Notes under the pieces: generated by a model
Told to the model about the DNA's origin: nothing
Databases searched by the model: none
Seen by the model: the letters and a program-made list of their open reading frames with translations, nothing else
Shown: positions 1 through 9,849 of the stretch, one piece after another
Layout of the letters: the number at the start of each line of letters is the position of its first letter
How positions within the stretch are numbered: the first letter of the stretch is position 1
Source: Melampsora larici-populina 98AG31
Lineage: Eukaryota; Basidiomycota; Pucciniomycetes; Pucciniales; Melampsoraceae
NCBI RefSeq assembly: GCF_000204055.1
Contig: NW_006768767.1
Location: 1,594,498 to 1,658,497 of the forward strand
Direction of reading: 5' to 3'
Length of the DNA stretch: 64,000 nucleotides
Program-made: the position numbers and the translations under genes

Positions 1-715
1 CCACTGCGGCACATTATATCTGACATTACTACCTCCACTGCCATTCAACACAAGCATCGTCACATGATGGCATTCAACCGGAAATGCAAAGCAGCTCGTG
101 AAAACGGAAGCAGTCCGCCTCTGTGGGTAGAACCGCCCCCATCAGAGAAAACTTTAGAATGGCTGCCTCGTGGAGGATCCCAAAATCTGCCATCACCTCA
201 TCATTTCAAACGTAAGGTCACACCAGGCTGTTTGTATTGGACCGAGAGGGGTGAGAGCCTAACCTCCCACGCAGCAATATGCACCAAAGAATTAGTGGCG
301 GAAAAGTTAAAACCTGGACCATTTGAATGCGACTACAAGGACTGCAAAAAAAACGTTTATGAAAGCGAGGGCCCTGAGGATTCACCATTGGGATTCGCAT
401 GAATTTGAACCAAAGAGATGCCCGTTCCCCGACTGCGTCAACATGTATGTGTGGACATACAGAACTAGCCTTGCCAAGCATCTCAGATACTGTCATCGAT
501 TGCAAGACTTTTGCAATTGTCGACATTGCCATGAGCCTATACCTGGCCCGGTTGCCAATGATGTAACCTTCACGGCTCATTCAGTGGCTAACCAGCTTGG
601 AGGAAAAAAGAATTCCGAGTTTTGGCCGGCTCCAAGAGAAGCAACAAAGGAAATGAGGGAACAGTACTTGGCAAGCGAAGCTCGAATGATGCAGGGTTTG
701 CCATTCAACACGTAA
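1..715 (+). pseudogene. C2H2 zinc-finger protein, 3' part, frameshifted
   Basis: The reading frame is open from base 1, so the gene starts upstream of the window. Two consecutive C2H2 fingers are visible. The first has C-x4-C before an A8 run at about 346-353; its H-x4-H half follows in a different frame. The second (RCPFPDC ... HLRYCH) has C-x4-C-x14-H-x4-H spacing. One A fewer in the run joins the halves into a canonical C-x4-C-x12-H-x4-H finger, so I read this as one gene with a one-base homopolymer insertion, or a sequencing error. The stop is at 713-715. C2H2 fingers usually bind DNA or RNA; the specific role is unknown. Finger assignment is secure; the gene's status is not. Confidence 0.6.
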
Positions 716-3700
716 GATGACGTCGTACATTCTTCTTTACCAAATTTTTGTTCATTTTACCAAAAATGCTTCTTTACCACATCTACATTTCAATAGTTCC
801 ATTTTTTAGTTCTTCAAATATACATTAGTTGATCGCATTCTAAGGTATCAATTTTTGAAGCCTGCCCTCCCACCCTGTTGTCGCTGTTGTTTGTTTATTT
901 TTGGTCTTCTTCATTTGCCTCTGAGAAAGTTTGCTATCACATAAAAAAATGTTTATTTGCGGAAAGATTTTACTTTTCATTTGTTATGTTATTTTATTCT
1001 TCTTTGTGTATTTCAATTGTTCTTTCCTTCATATTCATTAGTGTACAAATGGTATTCTCCGTTTAGTGTTACATTTTTGATGTTATTGTAGTATATGTAC
1101 CACTTGCTGCCCTGTAGGGTGTTGTGGTTGTTGTTGTTGTTGTGGTGGTGGTGGTGGACATGTTTAATTCACAAGTTTTAGCCCAGTTAGGTGCAAGGTT
1201 GACCGGTTTAGCTGCATTCTACCTGCCTGCTGCCATGAACTTGGTTTCGAAAACTCTATCGATTTGATTCAATTCATTTTTTGTTCTTTTACTCTCTAGC
1301 TTATTTTATTCACTAAATTATTATATGCGTTCACTTAAAGTAGAAAATGACAAACACATCATTGTGATGTTTTAAAAATGAAACATCAATCAATATTGAA
1401 TCAAGGTGAACGGCTGGGCCAACCGGCCAGGTTGATGGGAACCGAACTGGAGCGGTTGTCCAAAGAAAGATCTCCTATAGCTGCCATCGAGAAACCAAAT
1501 TCAGAAGTCGTGGAGATGCTGAAGTGATCTGATTCCTGCAAGATGGAAGTTGTACTAGGGAAGCCTCAGTTGCTGATCTGCAGGTGGATCGAGGCTAGTT
1601 TCCCACACTATGTGTGAGTATCTCCAAATTTCCCATGCTTGTCTGTCTTCCAGTCGGAACCTCATACCGCTCCCAAACTCCACTCTGAATTATATTTCAA
1701 AACTCACATGCCTTTGCCATGAAGGAATATGTAGATCTTGGAATTCATCCTAATTCATCAATAATCCAGCTGTGGCAAGATATTATGAAAAAAGTTGTTT
1801 GGTTCCAACAATAGTCACCAAAGGAGATATCAGATGGCAACAATGACGTTGGAGAGAGAGTTTAGGATCTTTGTAACCATTTGTTGTGTTTTGTCTATTG
1901 GTTTGTATACAAACAGGGAAGAAGTTTGTGATGAGGATCATGGGTTCATTGAAACATTAGCAGAGCTTCCAAATCAATTTTCACTGGCCGATCCTTGGAA
2001 ACAACCAAAGACTAATCAAGAAAGACTCCCTGAAGACGATTCAATCCCCGACATCAATAGTAGATCAAGGATACTATTGTTCGATATGTTTTTCTTAGTC
2101 CTTTCTCCCAGCCGGACCTAGTAACTGCTTTTTGTCCAATCGTACCTTCAGTGATTGCATCAGCTACAAGTAGTTCCCAATCTTCAGTTTTCTTCAGTTT
2201 TTATAGATTTGTCTCTAAGAATTTTGATTTCCCACCCTCCCTCACCCAAAAAAAACCTACAATCTTAGGAGGCATTCAAAAAATTCTATTCTTTTCCCTA
2301 TTTTTTTTCCTTTTTTCGCTTATTCATTTCAACATTAATGGTCAAGAACAAGATGCAAGAACTCAAACAAGTACTTTCTAATATTCTCCATTCAAATCTA
2401 TTTTATCTCTTCTCACTATTTTTTTTTCAATTTTTTTATAACACTAGAGAACCCGTGGGTATTCCCGCCACAGTTACCAATTTCAAAACTCTAGGAGCAG
2501 CATACCAACCACCACTGTACATCTAATGCTCCTATATGTACTGAAAAGGTCCACAAAGATAGTCTACTGATACAAATGTATCAATCCTATGCAGGCCTAC
2601 AAAAACACTTAGTCTACGCTACTGGTCCATTTGTCCCTACAAGTCCATTTCAGTATCCATTTCTATACACAAGCCTTCTTGTATCTCATACCGCAACATT
2701 ATAACAGACTGTATCATTTGTTTTCCAAATTGGTTATGACAGAAAGTTAATGACGTAATGGTTTAGCTGTTGAAGATTTCGCCAGCTTTCCGGCTATCAT
2801 GATTACAAGTGTACATTCATGAAATCGCAAATGAAGAACTCATTGGAAATCAGCCAAACTTGGTAACAATCTTGAGTTCAAAATAGAATGGCAGCGTACC
2901 AAGGCAGGCCACTGCTTGCAAAAGATACTAAAAGATACTGAAGCCTTTGATGGATTCTGTCAGCCCTTGAGCTTTCATGGAGCAAAAGCCAAAAGAAGTT
3001 CAAATAAAAAACATATATAAAAATTACAAAAATACAAATGTCACCTTGTGTCAAGTTTCAAAGACAAAAACAATAAAACTTAGATATTTAGCTACCTTTG
3101 AACATAGAAAAATAGTGACACATCATTAGTAACTACCACTGATAGTTAGTTTGTAATACAGGATTCCCAAAAGGGAATCACTCAAATGACCTCAAGGTTG
3201 GTGTTTGATTAACGGAGTGGAATAAGTCAGGATGGACTTACAAGACAAACGACAACTGGAAGTCGCCGAATGATTTGTTATAATATGTTGAGAGCGGATT
3301 GGGGAAACTTCAAGGTACGGCATGTAGACTTGTACCCCAATGAGCTGGGTTTGAAGCTGTGGTTGAAGTCTCAATAATGTAGGATAGTTCCAAGAATACT
3401 CGCGGTCCAACTTTCCTCTTCCCAGTAGTTGTACGCTCAGTCTCAATAACCACAACTCCATATTCACACACTCATTTCAAGCTCTGTTACAACAAATCCA
3501 TTCTACAGCGTGTGCAGACTTTCCATCATTGGCGCTTGTCATTTTTTTTCTTCCCAGCCACCCACCCACCCATCAGAGAAGAAAAAAAAAGAACCGGCAG
3601 GTTTCCTATCAATAATTTACTTATTTACATTTATTTAGACTGTTTTTTTTTAAGTTTTGTTTATATTTCTCTATGTTTCAGTTTAATATTTAGGAGGGAT

Positions 3701-4454
3701 GGAGTAAATGTGTTTTCTCTTTTTAGTTATACGTTTTAAGCCAATTATTTTTTTACAGTAGACAGTTGTAAGGCCTCAGGCCTCCCCAACAGGGGTCTTT
3801 CTCTTGCTCAAGTTTCAAGTTAGCAGCAATACAGAAGACTTTGTTTGTGCGTGCCAATGGCACCACTCCGCGTACTTCCAATAGTCCCGAGCGTCCAGTG
3901 AGAGAGTCGAATCCATCTGTACTCATTTCAAAGCATTGAAAAATGATGTACATAGAGGAATATGAGCGGGAGCCAAGAGGATTGAATGGTGCCAAGCGGT
4001 ACTTTATGCGAGTTGCTTCTACGTTTTTATATTTTAGATTTGCAAGGTCTGAGCAGTATCTGACGTGGAGTGCAGATGCACACAATATCTCGCAAGACAT
4101 TCTTGATACTATTTGCACAGAGGAAACAAAGAAGGGTTGTTGATGTGTACGAAATAATTTGGTCATGTTTGAATGATAGGACTTGGAAAAATACAATAGA
4201 AGCCACACGGGATTGGGTCGAAGAACGAGAACAAAATGACAATATGAATTGCAAAAGAAAAATAGAGGAAAGTCAACATGTGTGAATGAATGGAGTGAGG
4301 TCCCATGTTGCCTTTTTATAGCATGAAAATTAGGCTTTACAAATCTGCTTGCATGATCTTGTTCCACGGTTCTGCTCTGGAGTTGCTGAATGTGAAACAC
4401 AAGCATGAGCAAATCAACACCTCAAAGGGAAAACAAATCTAGCTGCTGACTTTA
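716..4454. other. Gene-poor stretch, no supported gene
   Basis: Mostly AT-rich DNA with homopolymer runs. Possible but unsupported coding pieces are a 35-codon frame at 1160-1267 (+), a 108-codon frame at 1795-2121 (+), and overlapping frames on both strands at 3753-4412 and 3943-4285. None shows a domain I recognise. A TTG/TGG microsatellite lies at about 1118-1158. Confidence 0.5.
1118..1158. repeat. TTG/TGG trinucleotide microsatellite
   Basis: A run of TTG triplets changes into TGG triplets. It lies outside any supported gene. Confidence 0.75.
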
Positions 4455-7134
4455 CTATGGTTGAGCTTGATCAGTATTGGCCAAGCTGCTACCTTCTCTG
4501 ATCTTGCTTCTTTGTTGTTCACCACAATTCTTGGAAGCTGACGGAGGCTTGGCGCCTACGTCACCAAAGTAACCACCATCACTGGGTCCCGCCAAGCCTG
4601 GCCCTGATTAGACATTATACTTTTTCTCTTGTTCATGCAAGAGCATGTCCGCAGTGCAATCCGCCAACTTAGCCGTGGTCTTCTTGGCTGTTGTACGTGT
4701 CAAAGCGCGTCTGATGAACTGAGAAGAACTGCTTGCTGGAATCGGGGTGTCAGAGAGATGTCATTGGTGCGCTTTCTGTGCATGAGATGTACGTGATTGA
4801 TGGCTAGTGTCCTTGCTGTTGACCCATTTGGGGGTGCTGGCCACGGCCTTTGAGGCATTCATTTTGCTGATATCATCAAGTGAGGGACCTTTGGCATTCA
4901 TTTTGTCCGTTTTGTTTGAACTCCTTTCTTTTCTCAAGTGTTCAAGACCCACCCTCAAGTCCTTGCGGGGCCGGTGAGCTTCCCCATCATTTTCTCCAGA
5001 CTTACTCACACCCATTTCGGAAGTTTTTCTGGAGCAATCGGTTGGTTCGGTAGCACTAAGAACAACTCAACCATCAGGACCAACGCTCTGATCAGGGTCA
5101 GGCATGCCTACAGAAGAGCAAGGAGGCCCTGGTTTGGAGGGAGCAGATGGGGCTGACAAGTGGCCGTTTTCTTTGGGAAACTCGTGTGCACTTGTGAAAG
5201 CACCCGACGTTAAGGGGCTAGGCAATCGGTTCCTACTCTGGTCGTCAGATGTGTCACGCAAAGCCGCCTTTTTGAGCTTGGTGTTGTTCTTGGGCACAGG
5301 CTTCTCAGACATTGCAAGATTGGAAAGAGGCTTTGTGTGATCATCTGGGTTGATGTGGTCCGATTCGTCCGTGATGGTCACCTCTTGCAATGAATGAGAC
5401 TCAAATTTATTGTGGGCGGCATTGATATTGCAAGACCAATGATATTCTTGCAAAACAGACTTTCTTTCCTCTTTAGCAGCTGATGTTTGGGACCATCTCT
5501 GGATGGTCTCAATTGTGTAACCAGAATTGTAAGTTGGCTGAAGCAAATCACCATCTTTAGGGTAGCTTGTATGAATCAACTTGACCTCCAACTTTGACCA
5601 ACTCCGGAAACAATCCTCGAGGTAAAGATGATTAACGGTGGGAATGCCCAATTCAGATGCCCACTCTACCTTTTTTCCACTTTTGCTGTGTTGTGCAGGA
5701 TTAGGGTAATGCAAAATATACATGTCAGTCAAAGTAGTCAAAGTTGAACTTGATGTCGAAGAAGAAACAAGACCCACTTTGCAGCCAAGAGAAGGGATGT
5801 GCTACAATCCAACGGCCCGCTGTACTTGAGTCCCATTTTTTCAATCAGTCGGATTAGCCAAGCTCGAGAAAAGCCAGTGTAGTTGGTGATTGAGACCACA
5901 TTTTTACTAGGATCCCATCCGGAAATCATCCCAGGCGGTATCGGGTAGTCAAAGAGTCTGGCCAAAGGGGATTGGATTCGACAATGGAGAGGGTTCGTAA
6001 TGTTGAGGAGAGCAGTGATCCATTGGAATGTTCCAATAGACTTCTCCGACTCCCAGGCCAGCCAAAACTCCCATCCTGAGCAAGAATCACATATCACGAA
6101 ATCAGCGGCTGAAAGGGCGGTTCCTGGAACTGTATCTGATGCATCACGATCCCCTTCCCAGCTTGGATCCGGCGCTTGTGTGTCATAGACATCTGCACCC
6201 ATTTGCTTTATATGTCCAACAAACGTCTTGCGGCTGGGTGAGCTCATTTCCAGAGAGGCAACCAGATAGATCCGTTTGCCATTGAGCTTGGGATGAACAC
6301 ACTCTATAGCATTGGCGAATGGAGAAGCCTTTGAGTCGACCGATGCCTCCATTGGCTTGGCAAAGAGGCGAGGCTTTTTTGCACCTGGCAGCGGGAAATA
6401 GACGTCGTCCACCAAGTCGTCACCGTCAGAGGAGTCATGTGGTGAAGGAGGAGGGGGAATTGACTTCTTCTTAGCTGATCTCGGAGCTGGGGAGGGCGAA
6501 AAGTAATGTCCCTTCCCTGTAGATCTAGAAGCCGCTGGTTGTTCGTCAACAGGAGGCCTCCTAGGAGAACCCACTTGTTCCCGGATGGGACGAGCTTCAA
6601 AGTTGATTTCTTCTTGACGAAAAATCGGAGGTCGTTCCTCAGAACCACCCCGAGAGCACCGACTTCTGGAGGGACTTGTCCAAAACATCCTACGAGGAGG
6701 GCTCCTGTTTTGAGGCACATTGAGCTCTTGGACCAATTCTGTCGGCCAACGGAATAGGTGACCTTGGCCTTCTCAAAACCAATCGAGACCTGGCAGGATT
6801 TCCAGTGCTAAAGGCCTCAGTGAGTCTGCTCCCGGAGGCAGTAGGTTGTGGGGGAAGAGAAGGTGTTCTGATATGTAGATCTGATGGCATCTGATAAAAA
6901 CGGATCCCTTCAGTTGGGACCCTATAAGAGGAGTCCAGGACAACTGGTAAGCAAGAGAGTGCTTTGCCGGGAGGAGGTGGGGCACCGCCAATGTGGTAAG
7001 CAAGGCGTCCCGCCGCTTCATCAATGCCAATTGCAATACGAGCGATGTTGGAGAAGTGAAAAATGAAGTTGGGGTCTGAAGGTGAGAAGACACCAGCGAT
7101 GACATTACGGAATTGGCGCATGGTAACCCAATGA
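4455..7134 (-). pseudogene. BRCT-repeat protein, possibly Brc1/Rtt107-like (main part)
   Basis: Two tandem BRCT-like segments are visible. The first contains LNGKRIYLVASLE and an ADFVICDS strand; the second contains ITNYTGFSRAWL (about 5880-5910) and ends in VEWASELGIPTVNHLYLED (about 5600-5670). A 92-bp intron at 5777-5686 (donor GTGGGT, acceptor CACAG) interrupts the second, and splicing it restores the BRCT core. The frame then continues through TGA at 5067-5069, TGA at 4761-4763 and TAA at 4608-4610 to TAG at 4455-4457. A helix reading ADMLLHEQEKK (about 4615-4650) recalls the segment before the C-terminal BRCT pair in fungal Brc1/Rtt107 proteins, which are replication-stress scaffolds. 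That C-terminal pair is absent here. The 5' end lies beyond a 7.5-kb transposon, at 14625-14707. BRCT is confident; the subfamily is moderate. The N-terminal 160 residues match nothing I know and could be a separate fused exon. Confidence 0.65.
5686..5777 (-). other. Predicted 92-bp intron in the BRCT gene
   Basis: On the minus strand it starts GTGGGT and ends CACAG, with a CTGAC-type branch site about 40 bases before the acceptor. Removing it joins LLLAA to KSGKKVEW in frame, exactly where a BRCT domain needs continuity. Confidence 0.7.
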
Positions 7135-7142
7135 CACCCACC
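7135..7142. repeat. hAT-1 target-site duplication, left copy
   Basis: CACCCACC directly abuts the left terminus of hAT-1 and is repeated exactly at 14625-14632. Eight-base duplications are characteristic of hAT elements. Confidence 0.8.
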
Positions 7143-7449
7143 AATCCCTGACGTCACCACAGTGCACCGCACTTTTGCGCATTACTGTGATGCGCTGACA
7201 CTACAAAAACTATCTGATTTTCCGCGGGGATTTTTGATTTCCCATAAGCGGAAAATCACGTGACATATGTACACCGTGTACAGAGGTTACGCGGTTTGAT
7301 GTACTGTACACCGCTGTACACACATCCACCCATACATCGCCACTCTGACGATGCGCGACTGCAGCGTCTGTACACCGACCAAAAACGGACGACGCCGTCG
7401 TCAAACGTTCCCAATCAAGTCAAAACGATCTCTTCGTCTGAAACCACCA

Positions 7450-7590
7450 CGAACCTTGGTCTCTTCGCCGGCAACCATCACGAACGTGGTCTCTTTGCCG
7501 GCAACCATCACGAACGTGGTCTCTTTGCCGGCAACCATCACGAACGTGGTCTCTTTGCCGGCAACCATCACGAACGCTGCCTCTGCATCG
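7450..7590 (+). repeat. 30-bp minisatellite, about 4.7 units
   Basis: A 30-bp unit recurs with GCAACCATCA starting at 7471, 7501, 7531 and 7561. In one plus frame each unit encodes the decapeptide LFAGNHHERG; the other strand also stays open. There are no spacers, so it is not a CRISPR array. It lies near the left end of CACTA-1. Confidence 0.9.
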
Positions 7591-7764
7591 GCAATCGTAC
7601 GAACACGATCCCTTCACCTGAAACAATTGCCAACCACTGTTTCTATCACCCCCCTCGACGGTGTCGTACGGTGTACCTCTCTCAAGCAGCCTTCCAGCAC
7701 TCACCGCCTGTGCACAAACACAGCACCCGCAGCTCTCTTTTACACAAAATATGTGAATAATATC

Positions 7765-8060
7765 TAATAAGGCAGGCGCAATTTGCTTGGCAGATGTTGG
7801 AGCGGATTGGTTTGGAATCACAGCATTCGAGGTCTTGGATGCACTGGAATTGAGAGAATTATTAGAACAGGTATGAAAACAATCTGTGAAGGGAAAACAA
7901 TGCCTTACCAGCTCTTTCCAGTTTCACCTTCAGCAATTTTCCTATCAGAGAGTTTTTAATAGCTTGTGCAACTTTTGAGACCGCGTGTCCGTCGACTGAG
8001 ATGTGTGAAGTGCTGTAACACCGACCCAAAACGGACTGATTCGCCTTCGACGTTTCCACA
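7765..8060. other. Coding-like fragments inside CACTA-1
   Basis: The plus strand reads GAICLADVGADWFGITAF and onward to a GTATGA donor-like site. The minus strand reads VAQAIKNSLIGKLLKVKLER followed by GTAAGG and, 65 bases on, a TTCCAG acceptor with a CTAAT branch-like site. Both look more gene-like than the rest of the element, but I cannot decide the strand or name the gene. A captured host gene fragment is plausible. Confidence 0.3.
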
Positions 8061-9540
8061 ACTCAAAATGGACGGCTGAAACCATCAAAAACGGCCGAAT
8101 GGATTGGGTCCCCGTTGTCCTCACACTTCTCTCAATCTGTCGTCAGCCCAAGCTGGTCCATCTCGTTCTCTTGGTAAACTGTGGCAAGGTCAGTCAGCCT
8201 TTGACCTCAAGTATGCATCACGAGTTACCTGCTGACTATATAAATATGTACATTGATCAGCACATTACAATTGTCGATCCGCATCTCGAACATCCTCCAA
8301 ATTAGTATATCTACAGGGAAGCTGTTGAGCACGCTACATTCTTGTGAAGCTGCCAGATGATTAGATCACAAAGGATGGTGTTGGACCGGATTGTCAAGTT
8401 GGACTGACTACTTCAAGCCCAAGACATGCAAGTGTTCAAATTCAATAAGTACACTAAGATGAAGTTGGTTGGTGCATGAGAAAGAAAAACATGTGCAAGC
8501 TGCAGGAAATACTCAGCCTCAGGTGCTGGTTTTGATTGCTGACAGGTGTGGTTTAAGCTATGTATCTAGAAGCATATGGCTATCCACACACGGAAGCGTC
8601 AAGGAAATTAGCAAACAAATATTCAGTCAGTCATCATAGTAGACACTCAAGATGGTCAAAAGAAGCTGTTCTTAACTTCTAGCTTGACTTACTTGATTGT
8701 GGGTTGAATGCCTTGTATTTTCATGGCATTGTAGTGTTGTAAACATTGTTGGGCAAGTATCATGTATCACTGTTCGATTCTTAACATTTGACAAGGGACA
8801 GTTTGTATTCAATGATCGCTTTTGAAAACTGGTGGCTTGCATCAGACAAACCATAAGAAATAAGAGTAATAAGGAAAAGGTTGCAAAGTAAGGCAAGAGA
8901 GGATGAGATTAAACTTGAAGTACAAAATAAGATCACTCCAAACGTTCATCAAGTAAACTAAGATTGAAATGACCAGTCTCAGTAGAACGTGAACAGTCAC
9001 TGAAACATTGGCATCAACGGGGATGTTGTGTTTGCCAACAAGTACAGTTGCTCGGCATTGTCAATATCTAGAACCATGTTGGTGATCATGCCAGCCGTCT
9101 CTGGTTGCTTTTTGGCGATCTGTGGGTAAGGGGCCCCACCAAGCATTTCTGTGGATTGTGAACACAAGAAAGTTATACTTGTGCATTTCCAACGTGAACG
9201 CAAGGGTTTGATGCAGACGTTCGTGATGTTGGATCAGAGAGGGAGGAGGATCACGATAGACTTGACGGAAACGGCCGTTTGCAATGGTTTCAGCCAAGAA
9301 TGCTGTTTTGAGTCGTCGAAATTACTGTTGGCTCCGTCCGTTTTTGGTCGGTGTACAGACGCCACCGTTGTGAGTCGTCAGGGGTTGTCTTGCGGAAGAT
9401 TTACAGCTGGTTGCGTGTACAGAGGTGTACCGTACATCATGAGCTACCCGACCCATGAACACGCTGTACGCCAGTCACGTGATTTTCCGCTGTTTCAGAA
9501 TCGAAATTCCCTGGGGAAAATCAGTTTTTGTTTGTAGTGT

Positions 9541-9665
9541 GACAAATAACGCACTGAGCCTATGCTGCGGTGCGCAGGACGTGCAGTGTGCTCAAAAGGG
9601 CTCTTCCCCTGCAAAGCGCTATAACGCAGTGTGCACAGCGCAGTGGCGCAGTGGAGTGCACACAT
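9541..9665. repeat. hAT-1 subterminal GCGCAG-type repeats, left side
   Basis: Dense GTGCGCAG, GCGCAGTGG and CAGTGTGC motifs occur just inside the CACTA-1 insertion point. Similar motifs cluster at the opposite end of hAT-1 (14425-14612). Subterminal short repeats are typical transposase-binding sites in hAT elements; that role is inferred here. Confidence 0.5.
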
Positions 9666-9849
9666 ATTTGTAAATCACGGTAAAAAAAACGGCCATATTT
9701 GTCTATTAACAAAGCAAGATAAAAACAGACTATAACCACAAACATTTGAGAGCAAAAAGACCACAGACTTAAGAGAATATATAAGGAGGAAAGAAACAAA
9801 ATAAAACACTATAGTCTACAGTGTTCGATTTCAATAGAGGGTAAAAAAA

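Larger units (their letters stand above)
7199..9539. mobile_element. CACTA-1, CACTA-type element without transposase
   Basis: It starts CACTAC and ends GTAGTG, with a 3-bp duplication TGA at 7196-7198 and 9540-9542. The terminal inverted repeats are imperfect and run about 70 bases, each containing a GGAAAATCACGTGA block. Subterminal motifs around TGTACA and ACCGACCAAAAACGG recur in both orientations near both ends, as in CACTA (EnSpm/CMC) elements. CACTA-2 shares the same ends and motifs. I see no transposase, so it looks non-autonomous. The interior holds a 30-bp minisatellite and coding-like fragments with splice-site consensus near 7845-7910. Confidence 0.8.

Noticed and set aside
3753..4412. 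219-codon minus ORF as a gene
   Set aside because: Cys/Phe/Leu-rich, no domain, and opposed by overlapping plus frames; composition suits chance.
5104..5340. Plus-strand ORF opposite the BRCT gene
   Set aside because: Antisense shadow; the minus strand shows BRCT motifs and a coherent intron.
7450..7590. CRISPR-like array
   Set aside because: The 30-bp units are contiguous with no spacers, in a eukaryotic transposon.
7260..7760. 166-codon ORF as a real gene
   Set aside because: It spans transposon subterminal repeats and a minisatellite, and three frames are open at once because the repeat lacks stops.
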